The notes under the pieces: model-generated
Seen by the model: only the letters and a program-made list of their open reading frames with translations
The model's database searches: none
Told to the model about the DNA's origin: nothing
Source of the DNA: Elmis aenea
Taxonomy: Eukaryota; Arthropoda; Insecta; Coleoptera; Elmidae
NCBI GenBank assembly: GCA_947652605.1
Contig: OX393579.1
Span: forward strand, 44,460,970 to 44,524,969
Length of the DNA stretch: 64,000 nt
Reading direction: 5' to 3'
Shown: positions 1 through 12,700 of the stretch, in pieces
Layout of the letters: each line of letters begins with the position of its first letter
Position numbering within the stretch: position 1 is the stretch's first letter
Position numbers and translations under genes: made by a program

Positions 1-463
1 TTCTTTGGAGTATAAAATATTTCAAATGTGTAAAAACATTGCTTAAGCAACTTTTTAAGGCGCATCGGATAGTAATCACTAATTTATTCTAGATCGATTC
101 GTTTTTGTTTTATGAGTAATAAGATTTCAAATTTTTGAATTTGTTGATTGGTTGTCATGATAACGACATAAACTACAACGACCAGGCTGCCTGATTTATA
201 GAGATTGTTGTCCAAAACTCAACTTTACAATTTTGAAGTAGAAGTAAAATACCATGTGTGATACATCAATGGATTCAAAAAAATAAATGCTATTTGATTA
301 TGTAAATAGCAAAAATTGCACTCATAAGAAAAAATAAAGTTGGTTGTCATAAAACAAAAACGAATCGACCTAGAATAAATTAGTGATTACTGTCCGATGC
401 AACTTAAAAAGTTGCTTGGGCAATGTTTTTACACATTTGAAATATTTTATACTCTAAAGAAGT
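1..463. repeat. Foldback (palindromic) repeat at the left edge
   Basis: About 115 bp at 1-117 returns as its reverse complement at 347-463, with a non-palindromic spacer of about 230 bp. It may continue beyond the left edge. It lies downstream of dynein exon 14, in an intron of that gene. No coding content is seen. The stretch 464-745 holds only AT-rich sequence, with a GAGATTCCCATGCTTAAACTCG string resembling the sub-terminal motif of the TA-flanked foldback elements elsewhere in the window. Confidence 0.75.
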
Positions 464-745
464 TAAAGACTATTTTCAAAAATCGTAATTTCCGGTTTTT
501 CCTAATTTTTCCGGATACCGTTTGAGATATTACCAATTTCTCTTGGGATTAATAATGAGCACCAAATTTGGCAGCTTATACTCTAGCTATTATTATAAGC
601 GAGATTCCCATGCTTAAACTCGAATTTCAATAACGCTGTATAATAATAAACACACTAGTTTTTTGTCTGTTTAACGAAAATTATAAATAAGGATTTAAAG
701 GGAAGGAGGGGTTATTGTCAAACGCCCCAATTCCTTGAGCACTAC

Positions 746-3700
746 CTTGCAATATCCAATCATTTTTTCTGCTTCTTCCAGTAGTTCAAGATATTTAGCC
801 CATTCAACTGGTATTCCTTTTTCTGCAGCTCTTAATTCATCAGACACTTGTACTTTAAATTTATCCAAAGTAATAAGCTGGTCGGTGATTGTAGGGAATT
901 CTTGTTCTTCGATAGGTGCATCTTCCACGAGTTTCTGATGAAGTTCCATGGCTGCTTGCATCTCATCTAAATTTTGAGGCTTGTGCAAAATCCTAAACAC
1001 AATAACAATTAAAAATGGGCATATCAAAAATATACACCATTCATTTGATCTGACAACACTCCTTCTTTTAAAAGAGCTTAAGACAAATAACTTAACACTT
1101 TAAAAAATGTAATGACACAGTAAACGGTCAGATGCACAAATGGCACACTGAGGACACTACGCAGGATTGGACAATCATTGTATACTCACTTTTCACTATT
1201 TTCTTCAATATATTTATATACAAAACTAACTTTTTGATGTGTCAGTTTGTATAGGAGTGCGCATAATTTAGCCTGCCATTCGATGCAATGAGCGATAATT
1301 TGTTTTTTTAATTCTGCCGAATTCACAACCAGAAAATGCACGTGTGTTACTGTTTCTTGGATTTGCACGTTGTTAGCTACTTCCGTATAGCGGCCAATAT
1401 TTGCATCAAACTGGGCAGCATTCGGTCGTTGCTGTTCATATCTCTCTATAAACCGATCTTTATCGACTTCCCACATATCACGGAACGGTTCCCATACCTT
1501 CATGTAATCTTGAATCATTGTAACGTTTACTGCTACCTCTGAAAATTAATAAAATATTTATAACTTTGCGTAACATCAACAAGAGAGCCAAACGAAAGGA
1601 TACGGATGCAGAGGATAAGAGTTTTGAGAAAAATAGAAGGATGTAGACTAATTGATAAGATTAGCAACGATAAAATCTGAGAAATCCTCGGAGTGAAATA
1701 CATTTAAAAAAAGATGGGAACAAGCCAATTAAGATGGCCAGGACATCTACTAGGCATGCCAGAAAGCAGGTACACAAAAATGGGATGAAAAACGAAATTT
1801 CAGGAAAAAATAAGTAAAGGATGACCAAGATCAAAATGGGAAAATGAAGTGAGAAAGAGACTAGAAGAAAAAGGAGTCAACTGGAGAGATGTGCCACAGT
1901 TGACCCTTGATACACAGAGATGGAGAAACTTAATGAAAAACAAAACAAAAAAAGTCCTTGACACGGAACGGTACAAGAGCACCCGATTAAGGAGAAGAAG
2001 AACCTTGTATAATAAGTTGAAAGTTATTAATTACCATTATTTAACATTCCTTGTAGCTTCTTACAATCTTCGTCTTCCTCTATTACAACATAAAAAGGTT
2101 GCAGATCTGTTTCTGTGACATGAAATTTATCAATGAGCCTCGGCATTGATTTAAGTGTGTTTGTTATGCTTGGTAAAATATCAGAAACGACGTAAGCCAC
2201 ATCAGCTAAGGATGGTTCAAAATTGATCTAAAACAGTTTTATTTTTGATTAGTTTCTCACTACAGCATTATTGAATTAATACAAAAGTTTTGGCCCGTAT
2301 AACACTGGCATAACTATGGGGGGAGGGGGGGCTAAGCCCCCCCCGAGCCTACCATCAATCCCCCTGGCTTAGTTGAATGACTCAAGAAAGATTCAATAAT
2401 TTGTTAATTATCAACATTGAAAGTGAAACTAAAAAAACTGAATCCCAAAGAAATTCTTGCTGAATTTATTTCTAGAGAAAACCGGAAGATACATTTTAAC
2501 TTATAAATTAGTCCAAATTCAAACTGTGCTTTTGTTTGTTACCTAGTTTAGTAAGCATTGTTTTAAAAATTTTTTATACATGAATTTTTTTTCTGTTTTC
2601 TTTGCTTATAAAACATCTTTTATTTCAAAATTATAATAATCAGTACGTAACTATAAAATAGTAGAAATGTGCTATATAAGATAACAAAGAATAAATATTA
2701 AACTAGGATACAACTAGATATTTATTGGGCATCCGTACTAATTATTGACTATATTTTTTGTCACTCTTTATGATTTTTAAACGTAATAAATGTTGTTTAA
2801 TAATTTGTAGTAATAAATTACCACTGTTTTGATTTCTGTATTTTAATTCTTTTTTGTTTAACGTTGGTTTTTTATTAAATTTTATACCTATATTCATTTT
2901 AAGTATTAATGCATAAAACTATGCCACTGTAGTCAGTAGCGTAAGCAGGATGCTTCCATAGGGGGGGGGGGTAATAAACTCAAAGAGCCGAGGACCTTTT
3001 TTTTTGTTTCACACTAATCTCTTTTTAAGTTATTAAGTTATTTAGCAGCAGGAGTTTTGATGGTTCATCATGGGGAGGGGATAATAAACGGCAAAAAGAG
3101 CCGATTACCTTTTTTTTAGCACAAGATTTACTGTTCTCCAGCCCTATATCGACTTATTACGACCCTATGAGGGACGTTCTGATCCCCCCTACCCCCACTC
3201 TGCTTACACTACTGGCTGTAATATAAATGGTAAATTCTAGTCACTTGGGACTGTAGCCCCCCCTAAACCTGGAACCCAATGCCCTATAAGTCGCTTGATT
3301 CTATAAAATTATTAAAATTTTGGATATCAGAACAATTTCAGTAAATTAAGTCAAGTTACTTGAATTTTAGTCGTTGAATTCACGTAACTTGACTTCAAGT
3401 TTATGTTCATATTTTGACAAGTTTATTGAAGCCAGATATTTAAAATGGCGTTGATGCAGATGGTGCATTCTTATAGCGATATTTGTAATTTTCTATTTAC
3501 AAACTTTTTCTATACATTCCATTCTCTTTTTATTGAATTTTTGATTGACTCCGCAAACCCTATGACCTGCTCTAAAAGTACCTCTTTGTATCCATTCTTG
3601 TTTTGCAAAATTTCATAATTAATATTCCTTACAACCTATTTCCAAAAAACTATTTGTCAACAATTTGCACACAAAGAATAAAATATATTAAAATTGATTT

Positions 3701-6700
3701 TTTTTAAACTGAATTTTGAGACATTTTAGGTTCACAGGGAAAAATGTGTCTGACTAACACATTTTCAACAAAAAAATATTTATAACAGATATCACTTCTC
3801 ATAATTGAATTAAAGTAACAAGAATACTAAATTTGAAAACTCAGTTAAAATAGAAGGAAAAAAAATACAGTCACGAAAGGGTTAAATCAACTAAATATCA
3901 GGTTCACAATGGTAGAGTGCTTTCAAGTTACTTGAATCCAAGTAGCTTGACTAATGAGAACGACGCTTTAGTTATTATTGTTATTAATAATAAATGGGTA
4001 ATACATGCGTGATTCAATAAAATTTTAAACCCCTATCATTTTTTTAATAAAATATTTTGATACACATGATCCTTCAACCAAACACTCACCCTATTGTGTC
4101 TTAAATTTGCTTCCAGTTTTAACAGCGGACTAGGTCCAGTGGTTCCATCACCGTGTAGCGCTTCAAACATCGACGTCATAGAGTTTTTTATACAAACTAG
4201 TAGAGCTTGTTCCACGAGAATATCAAAGTTACAAATATATCGAATCCACTGGGTAGCCATCTTTAAAAAGACGTTTTTTAAATCAATTAAAACATTGAAA
4301 TACGAATCTTAAGACTAATTGCATATTTACTTGAGATATTCAAGTAAAAAACACTAAAAATTGTTTTTGTTGGATTTTTTTTATATTTCTTAAGTTTTGG
4401 AAAATAATAATCGAGGTGAACTATTAAATTTAAGGTGCTTCCAAAATGGCAGCCTTTTATTTAAGAAACCAATTAACAAAATTTATAAAACATATAAGCA
4501 AGTTAAAAAGCATACAACAAAACTAAATTTATTGATAATATAACAATTAAATAACAATAACACACAGTACGCAGCAAAAGTATGGAATAAATGTATTATA
4601 TTGGAAGCAATATTTTTTTGGAAACATCAATTCTATTTTTTAAAAAGAAACATTTTAAAAAAAATTAGAATCACAATTTTTGATCTTTATTTGTTTTTGA
4701 GTATTTTTTGTTGGTAACCGCATATTTTTTTCTTAATTCTGATAGGGCTTCTCTAAATTACAGCATTAAAATTTTTACACCGTACATCAGTAAATCTTTG
4801 AACAAAACATAATGGAAAGCAACACTGTTTTTGACTAATTTTTGTTCATTTTAGGTTTTTCAATTTTCAGTTGTTTTATTCGATAATTTTCATAATGTAA
4901 GGTGTCAACATTTTTATGCTGTCATTTAGAGCAGTGTTTCTAAAACTTTTTACTTTGAGGACTCTTTCCAAAATTAAATTCTTACAGAGGACCCCAATTA
5001 ATTGTCTTGCATACATTACTATCGTTTTCTATTTTCATTATAATTTACAAAAAGGTTCGAGAAACCCCTTGGGAAGGATTCAAGGACTCCTAGAGGTACG
5101 CGGACCACACTTTGAACAACACTGATTTACAGAATTAAAAGCCCCATTAGAATCAAGAAAAAATGTTGGAGATTACCATTAAAAATTAAACTGGTGTGGC
5201 CACCAAATGACTTTCGCCATAAATACAGGGTGTGTATAAATTGGCAATGTTCTTCGTAAAATTCTAAATCAAAAATCTTAATGCAAAAATGTTGTACCAT
5301 GCTTGCTGTGTCTGCAAGAGGTCCTCAAAGTTTTGACATTTAGTCCTTTAATAAGCATTATTATTTAATATTTGTTAATGAAAACTGCTGCGAATTGGAA
5401 TAAAAATAAATTTGGAGTAAATTTTTTTAGATATCATATTTTTCCTTTCAAAAATTGGTTTTGAAAATATGTTAATTACTGATTTGAATGAAAATAATAC
5501 ATATGGCAACATTGTCATTAAATACCTAATGGTGCCTGTCCACGTGAGAGTAAACAACTCTCGATAGCAGCGTCGCCAAGGATACAGCCAATCGCGAGTT
5601 ACTCTCAGGGGCTGTATCCTTGGCGACGCTGCTATCGAGAGTAATTTACTCTCACGTGGAAAGGCACCATAAGTAAATATTGCTGATAAAAAAATGTCCA
5701 AATACAAATCAATGGATGCAATGTTGCCAAATTTTTGTTTTTTTAAATGGTTCCTGAGGCCATAGGAAGCATGGTACAACATTTTTGTATTAACATTTTC
5801 GACTTAAAATTTTACGAACAACATCACCACGTGTAGCGCTTCCACCAGTTTATACACACCCTGTATACTGTTTTTATCAATGTGTGTTTGTGTATTTATG
5901 GGCGTAAAATGCCGCTCCAGGTGCTCTAATTAACCTAACTTTTGTATATGATTATCAACATGCCGTTAATAACGTCTGTTAAAATGATGTTTCATGCGTG
6001 TGTTTATGACATATGACCACCACAGCCTTCTTAAAAAATATTTTTGCTTTTTTAATTCACTCATAACTTTTTTCACGGATATTCAAGAGAATTATGAGAA
6101 ACGGCATTTTACTAAAAAAAATAAACTCTATAGCATACTAAAATTTGAATAAAATTGTTGGAGCCGTTTTCAAAAAAAAAATTCAAAATTTTTAATTTTC
6201 GTAATTATTTTGTAATTTTAAATTTTACCAAAAAGATTAACAAAATTTTTATAGACCTTGACATAGACTACAATCCTACATAAACAGAAGATTTTTATCT
6301 CTTACCATTTTCATGTAATTTTGGATTGTCGTTTCAACTGAAAGACCCTGTATATTACTTATTATTTGAAAAATCAACTAAATGCATTGACTTTGTAGTA
6401 TACTTTTAAAGGATCTATCGATAACAACTGTCAAAAATGTACATTTTAATGTCTGGCACATAAACACACACACAGCATCATCGCAAAAATAGTCAAAACG
6501 TGTATATCCGTCGAAATTAATGAATGTATTTCATACTTTTTCCGCACACTGTATAATATAATCAAAAATAACTTACTGCTTGGATGTGAATTTCAAAACC
6601 TTCATAAACAACTACAAGATATCGTATAATATCCTGATACATTGCGATCAACTTCTCAATCGTCATGTTTCTATAATCATTCATTTCATTTATTAGTTCT

Positions 6701-9700
6701 ATGATATCAAAAGCATGATTGGGCGTTAAATTAATCATAGGGGTATCACAGATTTTTTCACAAATTATTACAACTTGCAAATTGCAGGTTTTATACTCGT
6801 CCACAAATTCTTGGAGCTGCAATCAATATTATCTCTCAGTTGTGGTACTTAAACAAAACTCCAGTATACAAATATAATCACTTCTACATTAATTTTAATA
6901 AAACTGTGATTAAATTAATTTTTATTTCCATCAGGTAAATCGGTATTAAATTATGCAAACTGTTACTATGTGAAATTTTCAGAAATTAATCTCTTAAAAT
7001 AAAGGTGATCAATCGTATATCAACATACAATATTTATGACTTTTTTACACCCTAAAATGGTTAACTTTGTGAAGTGCTAGAGCAGTGTTTCTCAAAGCGT
7101 GGTCCGCGGACCCCTAGGGGTCCCTGAATCCTTCTGAAGGGGATCCCCAAGCTACCTCCTAATGTTCAGATATCATCCAAATTTATAAGCCAGGCCAGAA
7201 GAAAACAAAAATATTGTCTACACAACAATTCTTTGGGGTCCTCGTAAGAATTTAATTTTGAAAGAGGTCCTCAGAGTAAAAAGTTTGAGAAACACTGTGC
7301 TAGAGCATACTGCCAGAAAAAGTCTATAGTAATAACACGGCATTCAATTGGTACATAAAAAAGCTTTAATTAATATAAATTATTTTTTGTAAAACTGTAT
7401 TCATACAACTATAACAACTTCAATATTTTATTTTCTTAGTATTTACTGTATGCCGGTCATTAAAAATATTAAACTGTTTAAATGCTGTAAAAAAGGCTTA
7501 AAGTTGGTTTGTTATGACAACGCTGCAATTTTTATAATGAAAATAGCTTAATTTCATTTGAATAAAGCATACATGGTGGACCACATTCGAGTGTTTTACG
7601 GTTACCGTAATAGCGAAAATCTGATATTGGTCTCTTTGGCTATTTTTTTGAGAAAAGAACGCCTATGTAATCATATTTTTCATATCGCTTTTCATTTTGG
7701 CACTACAGCCAAAAAATGAAATTTCATCATTTTTGAAAATTTATTATAACTTCTTTATTTAATAAAATAGAACAAAAGGTTATGAAGGTTTTTTATATAG
7801 ATTTTTATGATTAATTTAATAGTAAAATTAATTTTTTTTTTAACAACCTCGTTTGTTGAGATATGAAGTAAACTTGTATTTTTTTAAATAAAAACTGTCG
7901 TAGGCCATGACTTATATGAGAGAGCATTTTCTTTCTTTTCAAAAATATATAGTTTTAAATATTTGGGGCAAAAAATAACCGAGATATTGCTAATTTTGTA
8001 AAAATTTACTTATTAAAGTTAGCCATGATTTCGTAAACAAGTGATGTTTGCTATAAATAAACAACTAAAAGTCATTTCCAAGTAAATTCTGCAGCAGCCA
8101 CTACGTTTTTACCTCTTAAAATGTAAACTTCGAACATATTAAACTTTTCAAGATTTTTAAATTTAGCTATGTTCAAAATACCACAATAAATGGTAATAAA
8201 ATACAAAAAAATATACGAATTTGCTTTAAAGTTTGAAAATATACTTGGATATTGTCACATTAGTATTTTATTAGTATTTTTCCAAATTTATTTTATTCAA
8301 TTACTTTTATAAGTTCATAACCTTCGCTTAACCGTTTGATGGTGTACTATAACAGCTCAGCGTAATTAATGCAATTCTGCAAGTGCAACATTTTTGATGC
8401 TACGATTACGCTGAGTTGACGACCCAAGCGTGGTAACGCACTCCGGAAATAATATGTTGCATCTACAGGCTTGTTGAGTCAGGGAATAAATCAATATAAA
8501 TAGATCAATTAAATTCTGAGAGGGCAGTCTAGTTGTGAAACTTAAATGCTGTTCGCCGCCCAATAGAAGCCCTCTCAGAATGGGAAAGTCCCTGACCCAG
8601 CAAGCGCTTTATAATGAGTGTAAGTAATTAGGTTCTCTTATATTTTTAATGAGTAAGTATAGTTGTTCCGATTTGTACTCTGGTTTATGTTTTGTACTAT
8701 GTGTTGTGTTTGCAAGTTAATAAATGTTTTGTATTTACTTCCAGGATTTCATTCATGTATTCTCCTTAAGTGTTCCCTTTTCTCTTACAGCTAGTTTATT
8801 TCAGATCTGGTCACCTTGCTCTGAGTTCGATTAAGCATTAGTTATAAAGTTATAATTAATAATCAATTAATAATAGTTACGAAGCCAATCGTAACAATAT
8901 TACGTTTAGTTGTTTATAAATTGTTAACAATACTTGATTACGAAATCATGGCAATCTTTGATGATAAAATTTTCTTAAAATTAGCCATATTTCAGTTGTT
9001 TTTTGCAACAAATATATAAAACTATATATTTTTGAAAAGCTAAAATACTGCTCTTTTGTATAGCCATGGCCAACTAGGGTTTTCATTTTTTCATTTTACT
9101 TTGAATAGAACATTCTAACACAGTAACATGTCATACTTTTCATGATATTTGTAAGCCATTTCGTGTTTTTAAGATACAAAAATTAAAACAATCAACAATT
9201 AAACGTGATTGTTTCTGTCAAATTATCGTTAAAACAACAGAACGACAGTTTGTTTTACCAGGTATATTCTTAATAACATAAGCCTACTACTAGAAAATGT
9301 TAAATATGAAAAATTACCTAATTTTTGCTATAATGTAAGGAAAATAAATAAATCCCCATATGATATCTATTGGATATTATTGGAATGGGGAAAAATCCTC
9401 TTTTTCGTGATGCCACAGCCAACTATGGGTTCTATTTTAAAAAATACAACTTTATGTCACAACTCGAATTCCGAATTTTTTTTTTTTTTAAATTGTCTAT
9501 GCCATTGCATTCTTATCAAAAAAAACGTCAAAATTATTTTTCTTTATTTTCATAAACATGCAAGATATAGTCGAAAAATCCAGTTATCGGCGATAACTCG
9601 AAAACAAAAGACGATAACCAATCTTAGTTTTCATCATTAACTTTTTAACGAAAAAAAAAAAGATCGAGGAAGCGGGGTCCGTTTTTCGATACCGCTTATA

Positions 9701-12700
9701 GTGACCGAGATTCCCTATAAAAACATCGAAATTTGCCCACCCTGTGTTAAAAATTTAGCATGTAAAAAGTCATTAATGTAAAATTATACAAACATCAGCT
9801 GTGCAGTTACAGCAGTCTGCAATGTATTCGTCTGATACATCAGCTGCCCAAGTTAATTTGGACAAGCCAGGGGCTATGCGTTTTTCAACTCCCGCTATAA
9901 GTGGCCTAAATAAAATACGTTCTTCGTCCGACAACGCTGCTATTATTTTATTATAATCCATCACAACGGATATGACACTTTCATAAACAAGTTTTACAGT
10001 GTCTGCCTTTTTGTACACCGGTCGGACGTGGTGTGGAATTTCGTAATTGAGGGATTCCCAGTATTTTGTTTCTCGAAAAATGTCTAATAAAGTTCTGAAA
10101 CAAAAAATTAAGTTAAGACACAACATCAATATATTTCTTTGTAACAAAAAAAGACAGGGGAGCACACTATACCGGGTGATTCAGTTTGACTGTCGCACCC
10201 CTATACATTTTTAATTGTTGAAAATAACCCCAACAAACCTTATATTTTTGGAAACGGCGACAAATTCTCTATTAAGTGATGTGCATTTGTTATCTCTATG
10301 ATGACGCATGTCAAATCCGCGATAGGCAACTGTTTTTTTTTAAATTACATAGTATACGTGTTTTTGTTGATTCGGATAGAGAATTTAATTCTGAATCTGA
10401 CCATGTATTAAAAAAGTATGCATACATAAAAAAAATTCGAGAAAAATCAGTTCAAAGTTTATTCAAATTATAGCAAACAGTCTATTTAACATAACAAAAA
10501 ACGATCAAAGCTTAAAAATTAAATAGGAAAATGTATTAAAAATTAATTTTTAATAAAAAAAATAATTAGACTAATGTATTTAAACAGTTACAAGTTACAA
10601 ATAGAGGACAAATGTGTTTGGAAGCGGGGCGGGTCACTTTGAATACATTAAAGTCTAATTTTTTATGTCGACGTAGATTATTTGTTTTTATTTTTATTAA
10701 AAATTAATTTATAATACGTTTCCATTGATAGTTATAGTATAATTTTTAAGATTTGATCGTTTTTTGTTACGTTAAATAGACTGTTTGCTATGATTTGAAT
10801 AAACTTTGAACTGATTTTTCTCGAAAAATTTCTCATGTATGCATACTTTTTTAATACATGGTCGGATTCCGAATTAAATTCTCTATCCGAATCAACAAAA
10901 ACATGTATACTATGTAATTTAAAAAAAACAGTTGCCTATCGTGGATTTGACATACATCATCGTAGAGATAACAAATGCACATCACTTAATAGAGAATTTG
11001 TCGCTGTTTCAAAAACATAAAGTTTGTTGGGGTTATTTTTAATAATTAAAAAGTTATAGGGGTGCGACAGTCAAACTGAATCACAAGAAACCAAACAAAA
11101 AAGGATATAGATGCAGGAGATGAGATTTTTGAGAAAAATAGAAAGATGTAGACCAGGGGTCGGCAACGTGGTGCCCGCAAAGCATTTTGAAAGTGCCCGC
11201 CACTAACGTAAAATAATGTGTAAACCCACCAATTTCCCAATGACGCGCTGTTTGTCGCACTATTATACGGATGGCAAATAGGTGTCACGCGAGAGATTTT
11301 CGACGGCACGCTAAGTATCTTTAAATATCGAAAATTTATTAAAAACACCAGAAAATAACAACTCCATAACTAGCTAAAATGGTATGAGATATTCCTTGGA
11401 AAAAGTTGCCAGCGGTCTAACCCAGGGCCGTTTCTGGCGGGGGGCGAAAGCGTGCCCCGCACATTGGCGGCCGATTTAGAGGGCGGCCAAATGCCGCCCT
11501 TGCGTTTTTTAATGTTTCACAAGAATTGAAAATAAAATATTAGTTTGAAAAATAGTATGTAAAAATGATCAAGGATTAAAGATTTCAATTCCATACTATT
11601 CAAAAAAATTGTAAAAACGCGTAAATCACTCTCCAGTTTGCTTATTCGGTAATTTCGACTTGAGAGTGAAGATTGCGATTAAATTTATGTACTCAATCGG
11701 CGGTTGTATACCGTACCGTAGCAATGTAGATAGCAATGCAATTGGCAATGGGACAAGTTAGTGCCAAGGGCGCAAGAGATGGCGCTGAAAATCCCTTTTA
11801 CCATGGCCAACTTCATTCATAATGCGCTGCGCTACTTATATGGCCGTCCCAATTGACCATAAACGTTGTTCCCAGTTAAACGTCAACAAGTACATCAACT
11901 GGCGCTCCCTGTGAATTGTTCCGAGAAACATATTTAAAATTCGCCGCCCGAGATTTATATTAATGTATTATATTTTGTACAGATGTACGTACCCACCGAC
12001 CGTATAGTACACAACCAGAGCTGGGCAATGCTTGAATGCTTACTACTTGCAATAATTTTTTAAGCACTTTTAATGCTTCTAGCACAATGCTTGGAGCACT
12101 TTCTAAAACAGATGCTCGATGCTTAGAGCACCAAGCACTTTCATGAACACTTGGTACTTATTAAGCACTTTAGAAAGACAGTGCTTAATAAGCATTTTTT
12201 TAAAATTTATATTTATGCTTACTGCATAGTATTTAATCCTTAACATGTATGCTACAAGACTGTTTAAATTTTAAATTTCTCTTAAGCATTTCCAAAATGC
12301 TCAATGCTTGCTGCTTAATTTTTTTAAGCACTTGGGTCAGTGCTTGATGCTTTTAAGCATTTTTAAAAACCAAAGACTTACTGCTTAATTAGATGAAGCA
12401 CTTACACAAGTGCTTGAATGCTCGGTGCTTCAAGCACTTTGGATCGGTGCTTTGCCCAGCTCTGTACACAACTAGTAAAATTTTCAGTTTATAGATGTTG
12501 AAGGTACTGTAGAATATATGGAAAATATGTACCACTTCTTTCAAGTACATAATGTGGATCACACCACCACATACTTAAGAACTTTGGACAGCACTGTAGC
12601 TCCATACATTCATGAGTCCGATGAACGTCTACAGTGGTTAAATGTGACATTTCCCAATTACATAGACGATATCCAAGTTAGTTCAACATCTGCAGGTATT

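Noticed and set aside
8343..8789. Possible solo LTR (TGT...ACA, with TATAAATA-like box and AATAAA inside)
   Set aside because: No flanking 4-6 bp duplication, no second copy in the window, and the borders fall inside a larger foldback structure; the signals are weak in AT-rich DNA.
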